Positions 1 through 6,433 of a DNA stretch of 21,683 bases are shown one piece after another. The translations under genes were made by a program, and so were the position numbers. The stretch is from the IMG/VR virus record IMGVR_UViG_3300042890_004289, positions 1 to 21,683 of that record; one strand, given 5' to 3'. The notes under the pieces were generated by a model. It saw only the letters and a list, made by a program, of their open reading frames with translations. It searched no databases and was not told the DNA's origin. Each line of letters opens with the position of its first letter. Position 1 is the first letter of the stretch. The stretch is from a virus.

Positions 1-2
1 CC

Positions 3-311
3 ACAGTGGGACTCAACACATTTCACGACAGTGAAAGGGCCAACAGTGACTATACTCTCAATCGTGTGATGATGGCAGTGGCCATGGCAGACGGTTCTGA
101 CAAACCAATCAAGATGGATTACAAGAGCTGGGCTGGCAAAGAAAAAACAGCACATCCTTATACTGAGGTAGAACAGAACATGCTCAAGCAGGCCTTCAAG
201 GCAGCTGGTGCTGACTGGACTGACACCAACAAAGGTGACCTCAATAGTGGCGAACATCCAGAGGTCAATGTTGCCAGTCCTGTGATAGGATTCCGAGGAT
301 ATCCCAGATGA
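3..311 (+). CDS. Small phage protein with C-terminal GFRGYPR tag, copy 1 (5' partial)
   Basis: The frame is open to the left edge. The first in-frame start-type codon is GTG at 6, so the true start probably lies upstream. I do not recognise the function. The visible part is about 100 residues, soluble, with no membrane segment. It ends in SPVIGFRGYPR, nearly the same end as the next protein (SPVRGFRGYPR). The two also share the order of other short motifs: a Y..xR..MA.A segment with a following D-G, an aromatic SW-type patch, a KAAG/KMAG helix and an E-P-E-V/M-VN segment before the tag. They are therefore diverged tandem paralogs. The stop overlaps the next start by ATGA, which implies translational coupling. 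Position beside fibre-like and terminase genes suggests a late, perhaps virion-associated role; this is inference. Confidence 0.75.
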   Translation, partial: TVGLNTFHDSERANSDYTLNRVMMAVAMADGSDKPIKMDYKSWAGKEKTAHPYTEVEQNMLKQAFKAAGADWTDTNKGDLNSGEHPEVNVASPVIGFRGYPR

Positions 312-691
312 GAGCACGAGAGTTTGTGACTGAAGAAAAAACCTTGCCGCCAGAGCAGGCAGATCCCATGAATCATGTGTTTGTGTTGCCCGGTGTGAAT
401 TCCAGCGACCCGTATCAAATATATAGATTTGGTGTGGCCATGGCTCGTGCCAGAAGCGATGCTGGCACAGATGGCATCACCAACAATTTACCTGCTTGGT
501 CCGCAGAGGCAGCGTTTGGAGAACATGCAGTTGTGGCCGGATTCAATGATTCCGTTGAGTCCGTAATTGATCAAGCGTTAAAAATGGCAGGACTGCCTGA
601 TAAAAAAGTGCAGGTGAGCACACCAGATAGCCTAGAGCCCGAGATGGTCAATCATCAAAGTCCTGTGCGTGGCTTCCGGGGCTATCCCAGG
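276..691 (+). repeat. Pair of direct repeats encoding SPVxGFRGYPR (276-308 and 659-691)
   Basis: The two 33-base copies each encode eleven residues at the ends of tandem genes. Ten of the eleven residues are identical, while most nucleotide differences fall at third codon positions (for example CGA/CGG, GGA/GGC, AGA/AGG). This suggests selection on the peptide rather than a recent DNA duplication. Confidence 0.7.
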
Positions 692-694
692 TAA
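308..694 (+). CDS. Small phage protein with MRAREF start and C-terminal GFRGYPR tag, copy 2
   Basis: A 128-residue protein of unknown function. It begins MRAREFVTEE, an amino-terminal signature I recall from many proteins of aquatic T4-like phages (recollection, not checked here). It ends SPVRGFRGYPR, matching the tag of the preceding gene. The middle part (VAMARARSDAG, ALKMAGLPDKK, EPEMVNHQ) lines up with the upstream paralog. The start ATG overlaps the upstream TGA, and a GAGGA sequence about 10 bases before it can serve as ribosome binding site. The stop codon TAA at 692 is also the first part of a TAAATA motif, a candidate late promoter for the next gene. No signal peptide or membrane segment is visible. 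Confidence 0.8.
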   Translation: MRAREFVTEEKTLPPEQADPMNHVFVLPGVNSSDPYQIYRFGVAMARARSDAGTDGITNNLPAWSAEAAFGEHAVVAGFNDSVESVIDQALKMAGLPDKKVQVSTPDSLEPEMVNHQSPVRGFRGYPR

Positions 695-697
695 ATA
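692..697 (+). promoter_or_regulatory. Candidate T4-type late promoter (TAAATA)
   Basis: GGTAAATAC overlaps the stop codon of the upstream gene and lies 18 bases before ATG 716. With T4 late-promoter geometry the transcript would begin near 703 and still include the AGGAAA ribosome binding site. The motif is short, and the call rests on its repeated placement before genes in this window. Confidence 0.4.
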
Positions 698-715
698 CAC
701 AACAGGAAACAAACC

Positions 716-1324
716 ATGGCAAATCCACCACCACCCTATGATGACATCACCGGCATAAGCCGTGCAGTGATGAAAGACAATGCTCAAGAGACCATTGCTG
801 ACTATAACGGCGTCGCTCGCCCAAGTGAATTAGTAGTCAACCAACTCACACAAGATATCTATGTGGGCAACACCAACGGAAATTTAAATTTAGTAGCATA
901 CGGAACTGGTGTTACCAGCATCACAACATTCAACCCACAGTTCACTGACGGATCGGGTACATTTGCTGGAGGCACTGCCACAGCATCCTTTGTGCGTATG
1001 GGTCCGCTGATGTTTATACATGTGTATGTTGATTTTGCAGGGGTTACCAACTTTGGCAGCACAGGATATCAGATCACACTGCCCACACCCGCAATAAACA
1101 CATTTAGACTGGCCGGCGGCAGCCTGCATCAAACAGCCGGTGCCGGTTCTCCTGCCCTATACCATATTGCCGGAATCACAGATGTCGTTGACAGCACCAC
1201 AGTGATGAAACTGTATTATTCTGGTAGCACAACTGATCTAGTTTGGAAATTCAACACCCCGGCCACTGGTGCCTGGCAATCAGGAGCACACTTTGATATC
1301 TCGGGTACTTACCAAATAGCATAA
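716..1324 (+). CDS. Beta-rich fibre- or decoration-like virion protein
   Basis: A 202-residue protein with low charge, rich in Gly, Thr, Ser and Ala, typical of phage fibre or surface proteins. Residues about 34-60 contain ARPSELVVNQ followed by DIYVGNTNGNL. This resembles the short RPGELVVD...VYVG segment often found near the amino termini of phage tail fibres and appendage proteins. The C-terminal half reads as a beta-sandwich: alternating hydrophobics, GYQITLPTP, and a final SGTYQIA strand after an aromatic WQSG turn. No catalytic motif is visible. An AGGAAA ribosome binding site lies before ATG 716. The nuclease gene starts one base after its stop. A host-recognition or capsid decoration role is inference. 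Confidence 0.65.
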   Translation: MANPPPPYDDITGISRAVMKDNAQETIADYNGVARPSELVVNQLTQDIYVGNTNGNLNLVAYGTGVTSITTFNPQFTDGSGTFAGGTATASFVRMGPLMFIHVYVDFAGVTNFGSTGYQITLPTPAINTFRLAGGSLHQTAGAGSPALYHIAGITDVVDSTTVMKLYYSGSTTDLVWKFNTPATGAWQSGAHFDISGTYQIA

Positions 1325-1325
1325 C

Positions 1326-1763
1326 ATGAAAAAACTCTTCCTACTCTTGCTGATCGTACCTGTGCTGGCCATTGCACAACCCCGACAAAAGCCAGGTGTG
1401 ACCTATGACGCTGTGATCACCAGAGTCATAGACGGCGACACAGTGGCTTTTCAAGCAGATTTTTTGCCTGCACCACTCAAAAAAGAACTCAGTATCAGAG
1501 TGTACGGTGTGGACACTCCTGAAAAAGGATTTCGTGCGGCCTGCCCCGGTGAAGCACAGCGTGGAGAAGCAGCTTCGGCATTTACAAAACAAGCTGTTGC
1601 TGCCAGCACCAAGCGTCAGGTTGTGCTCATGGACTGGGACAAATATGGTGGACGTGTGCTGGGCGATGTGATTCTAAACGGACAAAGTTTGCGAGTCATG
1701 CTGATACAAAATGGATTTGCACGTGAATACTACGGCGAAGCCAAGCAAAGCTGGTGCAATTAA
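1326..1763 (+). CDS. Exported thermonuclease-like (SNase-fold) nuclease
   Basis: A 145-residue protein with a clear signal peptide: MKK, hydrophobic core LFLLLLIVPVLAI, and a likely AIA-Q cleavage near residue 17-18. There is no lipobox cysteine. The rest is one staphylococcal-nuclease (thermonuclease) domain. DGDT at residues 36-39, R58, VDTPE at 62-66 and YGGR ending at R110 correspond to the nuclease's calcium ligands and its catalytic Arg35, Glu43 and Arg87. C72 and C144 could form a disulfide after export. The family cleaves DNA and RNA and needs calcium. The gene sits between a fibre-like gene and the terminase, with no Shine-Dalgarno before the ATG. Likely sites of action are the periplasm or outside the cell; its benefit to the phage is inference. 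Confidence 0.88.
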   Translation: MKKLFLLLLIVPVLAIAQPRQKPGVTYDAVITRVIDGDTVAFQADFLPAPLKKELSIRVYGVDTPEKGFRAACPGEAQRGEAASAFTKQAVAASTKRQVVLMDWDKYGGRVLGDVILNGQSLRVMLIQNGFAREYYGEAKQSWCN

Positions 1764-1803
1764 TATAATCAATTGTGGTTAGATTCAAGATAACTACTTG
1801 ATC

Positions 1804-3378
1804 ATGTCAAAACCACTTGAGACCGTACTGGTCAAGTCTCCTCATCGAACACAAACATTCACAGATCAACAACTGGATGAGTTTTTGAAGTGTGCTGATC
1901 CTGTCACAGGACCGCACTACTTTATGGATAACTTTTTTCATATACAACATCCCACACAGGGCAAAATGTTGTATCATCCGTATTCGTATCAGGTCAAACT
2001 GATTGATACCTATCATACCAATCGCTACTCCATCTCCATGATGCCTCGACAAACAGGCAAATCAACCAGTGCAGCCGGCTACCTGTTGTGGTACAGCATG
2101 TTTGTGCCGGACTCCACTATCCTGGTAGCAGCACACAAATACACAGGTGCTCAGGAGATCATGCAACGCATACGCTTTGCTTATGAACTGTGTCCAGATC
2201 ATATCCGAGCCGGAGTCACAAGCTACAACAAAGGATCAATAGACTTTGAAAACGGTAGTCGTATTGTGAGTGCCACCACAACAGAAACAACCGGACGTGG
2301 TATGAGTATTACCTTGCTCTACGCCGATGAGTTTGCGTATGTGCGACCCACTATTGCCCGAGAGTTCTGGACTAGTATCTCACCTACCTTGGCCACTGGT
2401 GGTAAAGCAATCATCACCAGCACACCCAACTCAGATGAAGATCAATTTGCGTTCATCTGGAAAGGTGCCAACAAGACCGAAGATGAATATGGTAATCCCA
2501 CGCCCTTGGGCATAAACGGATTCAAGGCCTATCGCAGTTACTGGCAAGAACATCCTGATCGTGACGAGTCCTGGGGTGAAAACATGCGAGCACAATTAGG
2601 CGATGATCGATTCCGCCGTGAGATTGGCTGCGAATTTATTATCAATGACGAGACTCTGATTGCTCCTGCCAAACTGCTGGATCTTGACGGACTTGAACCC
2701 ATGTACAAAACTGGCCAAGTACGCTGGTATGAGCCCATACGCAAGGATCAAGTGTATGTTGTGGCCCTGGATCCTAGTCTAGGCACAGGCGGCGATCCTG
2801 CTGCTATTCAAATCTTTGAAGCTAACACCACACGACAAGTGGGCGAATGGCGACACAACCGAACTCCAATTCCTGAACAGATTCGCATCCTGGTAGATGT
2901 GATCAAACACATAAATGAAACGGTGGGCGATGAAAAAAGCATCTATTACTCAGTGGAAAACAATACTATTGGTGAAGCTGCATTGATTTCAATTGCAGAA
3001 TGGGGCGAAGAAAACATACCGGGCTACTTCCTGAGTGATGTATCGGGTCCTGCTGTGAACGGGCGTAGAACACGCAAGGGATTCAACACCACAAACAAGT
3101 CCAAACTGAGCGCCTGTGCCAAACTTAAAAATCTTGTGGAATCTGGCAGAATGAAAGTGAACAGCAAAAGTTTAATTTCAGAATTCAAAAACTTTGTGGC
3201 ACATGGCACAAGTTATGCCGCCAAGCCCGGCGAAACAGACGATTTGATCATGGCCACAATCCTGGCTGTGCGCATGCTCACAGTGTTGCAGAGCTTTTAT
3301 ACTGAACTGGACTCGCACATGCGAGATCACGGCGAAGAGATCATAGAGCCATTCCCGTTTATTTCTATGGTGCGTTGA
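1804..3378 (+). CDS. Terminase large subunit (T4 gp17-like packaging ATPase/nuclease)
   Basis: A 524-residue protein with the full terminase motif set. The Walker A is PRQTGKST at residues 81-88. The Walker B LLYADE ends at D175/E176. The coupling motif IITSTPN is at about 203-209. The C-terminal RNaseH-like nuclease has D323 in VVALDPSLG, E385 in YSVENN and D480 in ETDDLIMA. These correspond to T4 gp17 D401, E458 and D542. It cuts concatemeric phage DNA and pumps it into the prohead. It is shorter than T4 gp17 (610 residues), mostly through reduced termini. An upstream in-frame TTG at 1798 is possible, but ATG 1804 is preferred; neither has a clear Shine-Dalgarno. The small terminase subunit is not in the window. 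Confidence 0.95.
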   Translation: MSKPLETVLVKSPHRTQTFTDQQLDEFLKCADPVTGPHYFMDNFFHIQHPTQGKMLYHPYSYQVKLIDTYHTNRYSISMMPRQTGKSTSAAGYLLWYSMFVPDSTILVAAHKYTGAQEIMQRIRFAYELCPDHIRAGVTSYNKGSIDFENGSRIVSATTTETTGRGMSITLLYADEFAYVRPTIAREFWTSISPTLATGGKAIITSTPNSDEDQFAFIWKGANKTEDEYGNPTPLGINGFKAYRSYWQEHPDRDESWGENMRAQLGDDRFRREIGCEFIINDETLIAPAKLLDLDGLEPMYKTGQVRWYEPIRKDQVYVVALDPSLGTGGDPAAIQIFEANTTRQVGEWRHNRTPIPEQIRILVDVIKHINETVGDEKSIYYSVENNTIGEAALISIAEWGEENIPGYFLSDVSGPAVNGRRTRKGFNTTNKSKLSACAKLKNLVESGRMKVNSKSLISEFKNFVAHGTSYAAKPGETDDLIMATILAVRMLTVLQSFYTELDSHMRDHGEEIIEPFPFISMVR

Positions 3379-3380
3379 GG

Positions 3381-3386
3381 TAAATA
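3381..3386 (+). promoter_or_regulatory. Candidate T4-type late promoter (TAAATA), near-leaderless
   Basis: GGTAAATAC lies between the terminase stop and ATG 3391, with four bases between the motif and the ATG. T4 late-promoter geometry would place the transcript start at or next to the start codon. A GAGG just upstream could act as Shine-Dalgarno on a read-through mRNA from the terminase gene. Confidence 0.4.
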
Positions 3387-3390
3387 CCGT

Positions 3391-5208
3391 ATGGCACAAA
3401 ATTCAATCTCAAGCGAACTCAACGATCTGTTAATCACACGTGATTTTGACGTCAATGCACTCAGCACCAAAACTGGTAAACCAGCAGTGAACAGTCGCGG
3501 CGTACCCGACACAAACGAAGCAGACATGTTTAGTTTTGACTGGATTGGGCCCACTGGCAAGAACTACGGAACCATGGTGATCCTGCTGGATCAATCAGGC
3601 GGTATGACAGTGTATTTTGGAGATAATCTTGGTCGTACCATGGATCCAGAAGACAAACTGGCCTGGTATGGTGATCCAGACACTGATAACTCAGGCTTCC
3701 TAGAACAATTGAAAAATTTTGCCATCCGCACCAGCAAGGTGCGTGGTGGATTTAGTTTAGAAAACATTAGCCGACTCAAGTATGCTATTGCAGGACAAGC
3801 AGCCCTGACAGAGAGCTTTTACGGCACACGCAAAATTAGCTATTCGGGTCTGGCAACCGAAGCTAGACTCATGATCAAACATTCAAAGGTGCTGGACGAG
3901 AACGATGCTCGTTTCCGCTATGTGGAAAGTTTGTTTATTGAAACAGCCCTGGGCGAACGCTTTAGACTGCCATTCCGCAAGTTGTCTGGTGGACGAGCCA
4001 TGCTGGAACATGTGCGTCAAGGCGGCAACCCTTATGATTTTCGTGGACAGCACATTAGTGAAACAGTGAGTCAAATCACCACACTGGGTCAGTTTCGCAG
4101 AGCACATCAAGGTCGTGTGTTTGAAGGTGCTGCCGCTGACTTGATCACAGAAACCAACGAATACTATCACAATCTCAATCGCAATCTCAAAAACATTGCA
4201 CACCACCGCGGGTACGCACAGTATTTTGAATCCTGGAAGCCAGCTGAAATTTCTGAAACCGACATGGTTGTGGAAGATCTCAAAGGCCTGTTTACAGAAA
4301 CACGCATCGATCCTAGGATAGAATCAGCCTTGCCCATGCTGGCAAAGATACAACGGGAAGCACAAATCATGAAAGAAGCAGACATATTTGAATCCTGGGC
4401 CAACAACCTGGTAGAAGGAACCTGGGCCTTGCCGGACACTCCGGAAAAAATGGATCAGCTCAAGATGTGGCTGAGTGAACCGCATCCAGTTGGTCCAGAT
4501 GCAGCCGATGCAAAAGATGTGTTAGGTGACTATATTGGCGACGACAACTTGTTTGATCAACTGGAAGAACTGGCCGAAGAAGATCCTGACGCAGATGCTG
4601 TTCCCTTGGTCATGGCCTGGATCGATCGCAATCGAGATGGATTTGCTGAGATTGCTGAACTGGCTCAAAATCTAGAAGCAGCCGCTGCTCCTGCACCTGA
4701 ACCGACAGCTCTTGCTGTTGCTCCTGCTGCTCCTGCCGCGCCCGCTGCTCCTGCTGCCGCTGCTCCGGTTGCAGAGGAAGTAATCTCTAGCAACAAATTA
4801 TCTGAAGCAGGCGAAAGTTTTGGCGATGCTTACTTGCAAAAGGCAGCATCTGGCGCTCCAGGCCGTTGGATGATTAGTCAAGATCAGGCCAAGGCAGAGT
4901 TGGCCAGAAGAGCAGCGGGCGGCGCCCAAACTGTTTCTGCACCTGAACCGGCAGTGTCATCTGAACCATTTGTTCCCAAGGATTATCAAACAAAAGAACC
5001 ATTGACAAAAGGACCCAACGGTAAATGGTATAACAAAGCAGGACAAGAACGCGATGGTCTACGCGGCTACCCACTCACTGCACAGGGCACTGCTCAGTTC
5101 CGTAGCCTGGTTCCTCCAGCACCAGCAGCACCGGTTAATGAAGAGGACTACACAGGCATGTATGAATCTGATCTGGCAAGAATAAAATCTCTAGCACAGC
5201 TCAGATAA
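3391..5208 (+). CDS. Large conserved-type phage protein of unknown function with Ala/Pro linker
   Basis: A 605-residue protein. Residues 1-250 form a folded domain containing DMFSFDW, NYGTMVILL, ESFYGTRKISY and GERFRLPFRKL. I recall that pattern from aquatic T4-like phage proteins without an assigned function. Residues about 333-415 hold a second module (EGTWALPDTPEKMDQL, PVGPDAADAKDVLG, GDDNLFDQLEELAEEDPDAD), acidic and helical, also recalled from other large proteins of such phages. Residues about 430-465 are an Ala/Pro-rich flexible linker. The tail includes GPNGKWYNKAGQ and LRGYPL, the latter echoing the RGYP tag of the first two proteins. No enzymatic motif was seen. The location between terminase and the replication genes suggests a late product, possibly virion-internal; this is inference. 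Confidence 0.85.
   Translation: MAQNSISSELNDLLITRDFDVNALSTKTGKPAVNSRGVPDTNEADMFSFDWIGPTGKNYGTMVILLDQSGGMTVYFGDNLGRTMDPEDKLAWYGDPDTDNSGFLEQLKNFAIRTSKVRGGFSLENISRLKYAIAGQAALTESFYGTRKISYSGLATEARLMIKHSKVLDENDARFRYVESLFIETALGERFRLPFRKLSGGRAMLEHVRQGGNPYDFRGQHISETVSQITTLGQFRRAHQGRVFEGAAADLITETNEYYHNLNRNLKNIAHHRGYAQYFESWKPAEISETDMVVEDLKGLFTETRIDPRIESALPMLAKIQREAQIMKEADIFESWANNLVEGTWALPDTPEKMDQLKMWLSEPHPVGPDAADAKDVLGDYIGDDNLFDQLEELAEEDPDADAVPLVMAWIDRNRDGFAEIAELAQNLEAAAAPAPEPTALAVAPAAPAAPAAPAAAAPVAEEVISSNKLSEAGESFGDAYLQKAASGAPGRWMISQDQAKAELARRAAGGAQTVSAPEPAVSSEPFVPKDYQTKEPLTKGPNGKWYNKAGQERDGLRGYPLTAQGTAQFRSLVPPAPAAPVNEEDYTGMYESDLARIKSLAQLR
4675..4773 (+). repeat. Low-complexity GCT/CCT-rich tract encoding Ala-Pro linker
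   Basis: Imperfect runs of GCTGCTCCTGC encode an Ala/Pro interdomain linker inside the 605-residue protein. Similar but shorter Ala/Pro coding occurs near the end of the gp32-like gene (about 6185-6320). It is coding low complexity, not a separate element. Confidence 0.8.
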
Positions 5209-5210
5209 CA

Positions 5211-5216
5211 TAAATA
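5211..5216 (+). promoter_or_regulatory. Possible late promoter motif (CATAAATA)
   Basis: CATAAATA lies just after the stop of the 605-residue protein gene, the closest match in the window to the T4 late consensus TATAAATA. It would transcribe the hairpin at 5224-5249 and the gp32 leader. A functional role is uncertain because the gp32 start is 180 bases away. Confidence 0.3.
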
Positions 5217-5223
5217 AAACAAA

Positions 5224-5249
5224 GAAGGGCGTGTAGTGGCATGCCCTTC
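5224..5249 (+). terminator. Hairpin after the structural block, possible terminator
   Basis: GAAGGGCGTG and CATGCCCTTC form a 10-bp stem with one G-U pair around a TAGTGG loop, 16 bases after the stop at 5208. The 3' flank is CGTAAGC, with no U tract, so intrinsic termination is doubtful. It may act as a partial terminator or an mRNA 3'-end stabiliser between the late and recombination blocks. Confidence 0.5.
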
Positions 5250-5294
5250 CGTAAGCAACTAGATAGGCAAAGTTCGCTACCTTTGGTGGTAGGA

Positions 5295-5318
5295 AACACA
5301 GACAAGCTGTGTTATAAT
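5295..5318 (+). promoter_or_regulatory. Promoter for gp32 with extended -10 fused to a small hairpin
   Basis: TGT-TATAAT (-10 at 5313-5318) is an extended -10 element. AACACAG (5295-5301) and CTGTGTT (5307-5313) form a 7-bp stem around ACAAG, ending at the -10. There is no good -35 at 17 bases (TAGGAA), so it may depend on the extended -10 or on a phage activator. No T4 MotA box was seen. Confidence 0.5.
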
Positions 5319-5332
5319 AACTTGTAGGCAAC

Positions 5333-5366
5333 ATTTAAGTAGATCTTAAATTTTTAAAATCATATT
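5333..5366 (+). promoter_or_regulatory. AU-rich leader with hairpin before gp32, candidate autogenous operator
   Basis: ATTTAAG (5333-5339) and CTTAAAT (5345-5351) form a perfect 7-bp stem with a TAGAT loop, followed by a long A/T run to about 5366. The ribosome binding site AAAGG is at 5377-5381 and the ATG at 5391. T4 gene 32 mRNA has a structured 5' element followed by an A/U-rich single-stranded stretch where gp32 binds and represses its own translation. The arrangement here is analogous, but repression is inferred. Confidence 0.45.
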
Positions 5367-5390
5367 AACGCACAAGAAAGGCAACACAAT

Positions 5391-6374
5391 ATGGCATCAC
5401 TAGCAGAAATCCGCGCACGGCTACAGGCCGCAGACAGCAACAAAGGTGGGCAATCCACCGGAGGCGGCGACAAATCAATTTACCCACACTGGAACATGGA
5501 AGAAGGCAAAGAAGCTGTACTTCGTTTCCTGCCAGACGGTAACACAAAAAACACATTCTTTTGGGCAGAGCGAGCAATGATTCGACTGCCATTCAATGGC
5601 GTCAAAGGTGAGATGGATTCCAAACAAGTCATGGTGCAAGTGCCATGTGTTGAGATGTGGGGCGATGCTTGCCCAATCTTGGCAGAAGTACGCACATGGT
5701 TCAAGGACAAGAGTCTTGAAGACATGGGTCGCAAGTACTGGAAAAAGCGCAGTTACATTTTCCAGGGCTTTGTACGTGAGAATCCCATCGGCGACGACAA
5801 AACACCGGACAATCCTATTCGCAAGTTCATCATTGGACCTCAGTTGTTTACCTTGATCAAAGGTGCCTTGATGGATCCTGAGTTGGAAGAATTGCCAACT
5901 GACATGTTGCGTGGCTTGGATTTCCGCATTGCTAAGACAAGCAAAGGTGGATATGCAGACTACAACACATCAAAATGGGCTCGTAAAGAATCCGCCCTGA
6001 CTGAAGCTGAACAAGCTGCTGTGTCCACACATGGCCTGTATGATCTCAGCACATTCTTGCCCAAGAAGCCCGGAGCAGTTGAGCTCAAGGTAATCAAGGA
6101 AATGTTTGAAGCAAGTGTAGATGGACAGCCTTACGATACAGAGCGTTGGGGTCAATACTTCCGTCCTGCTGGTGTCAACGCACCTGCTGGTGGCGCAGCC
6201 TCTGAAGACGCTCCTGCTCCTGTGGCACGTTCAGCACCTGCACCTGTTGCAGACTTTGACGAAGATGTTGCCGCAGCAGAAAAATCTTTTGCTGTTGAGC
6301 CTGTTGCTGCCCCAAAACCAGCACAAAAAGCCGAAGACATCCTGGCCATGATTCGTTCACGTCAACAAAAGTAA
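5391..6374 (+). CDS. Single-stranded DNA binding protein, gp32-like
   Basis: A 327-residue protein resembling T4 gp32, which coats single-stranded DNA in replication, recombination and repair. Order: a basic amino terminus with LAEIRARLQ (the cooperative-binding LAST-type region); a core OB-fold region with KEAVLRFLPDG, YWKKRSYIFQGFV and NPIRKFIIGPQL; and an acidic Ala/Pro-rich tail with DFDEDVAAAEKSF, ending AEDILAMIRSRQQK. The tail would serve as the protein-interaction arm. The zinc-ribbon part has only two cysteines (C86 and C94, as CVEMWGDACP). The third Cys of T4 is replaced in CPIL and no nearby His is present, so zinc binding as in T4 is doubtful. AAAGG precedes the ATG. A hairpin terminator separates it from uvsX. 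Confidence 0.9.
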   Translation: MASLAEIRARLQAADSNKGGQSTGGGDKSIYPHWNMEEGKEAVLRFLPDGNTKNTFFWAERAMIRLPFNGVKGEMDSKQVMVQVPCVEMWGDACPILAEVRTWFKDKSLEDMGRKYWKKRSYIFQGFVRENPIGDDKTPDNPIRKFIIGPQLFTLIKGALMDPELEELPTDMLRGLDFRIAKTSKGGYADYNTSKWARKESALTEAEQAAVSTHGLYDLSTFLPKKPGAVELKVIKEMFEASVDGQPYDTERWGQYFRPAGVNAPAGGAASEDAPAPVARSAPAPVADFDEDVAAAEKSFAVEPVAAPKPAQKAEDILAMIRSRQQK

Positions 6375-6383
6375 TCTGACGTC

Positions 6384-6407
6384 ACACACAGGGCGATCCC
6401 TGTGTGT
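6384..6407 (+). terminator. Hairpin between gp32 and uvsX
   Basis: ACACACAGGG and CCCTGTGTGT form a perfect 10-bp stem around CGAT, followed by TTCTATAT. The U content after the stem is modest, so termination may be partial. It lies 10 bases after the gp32-like stop and 26 bases before the uvsX start, and would keep gp32 expression higher than the downstream operon. Confidence 0.7.
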
Positions 6408-6433
6408 TTCTATATGTATAAAGGAAAAAACGA

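Noticed and set aside
1764-1769. TATAAT before the terminase gene considered as a promoter
   Set aside because: No -35 at the right distance (CCAAGC) and no extended -10 TG; it does not match the other promoters of the window.
4675-4773. Repetitive GCTGCTCCT tract considered as a tandem repeat array or CRISPR-like element
   Set aside because: No regular repeat-spacer unit; it is fully explained as Ala/Pro linker codons in frame.
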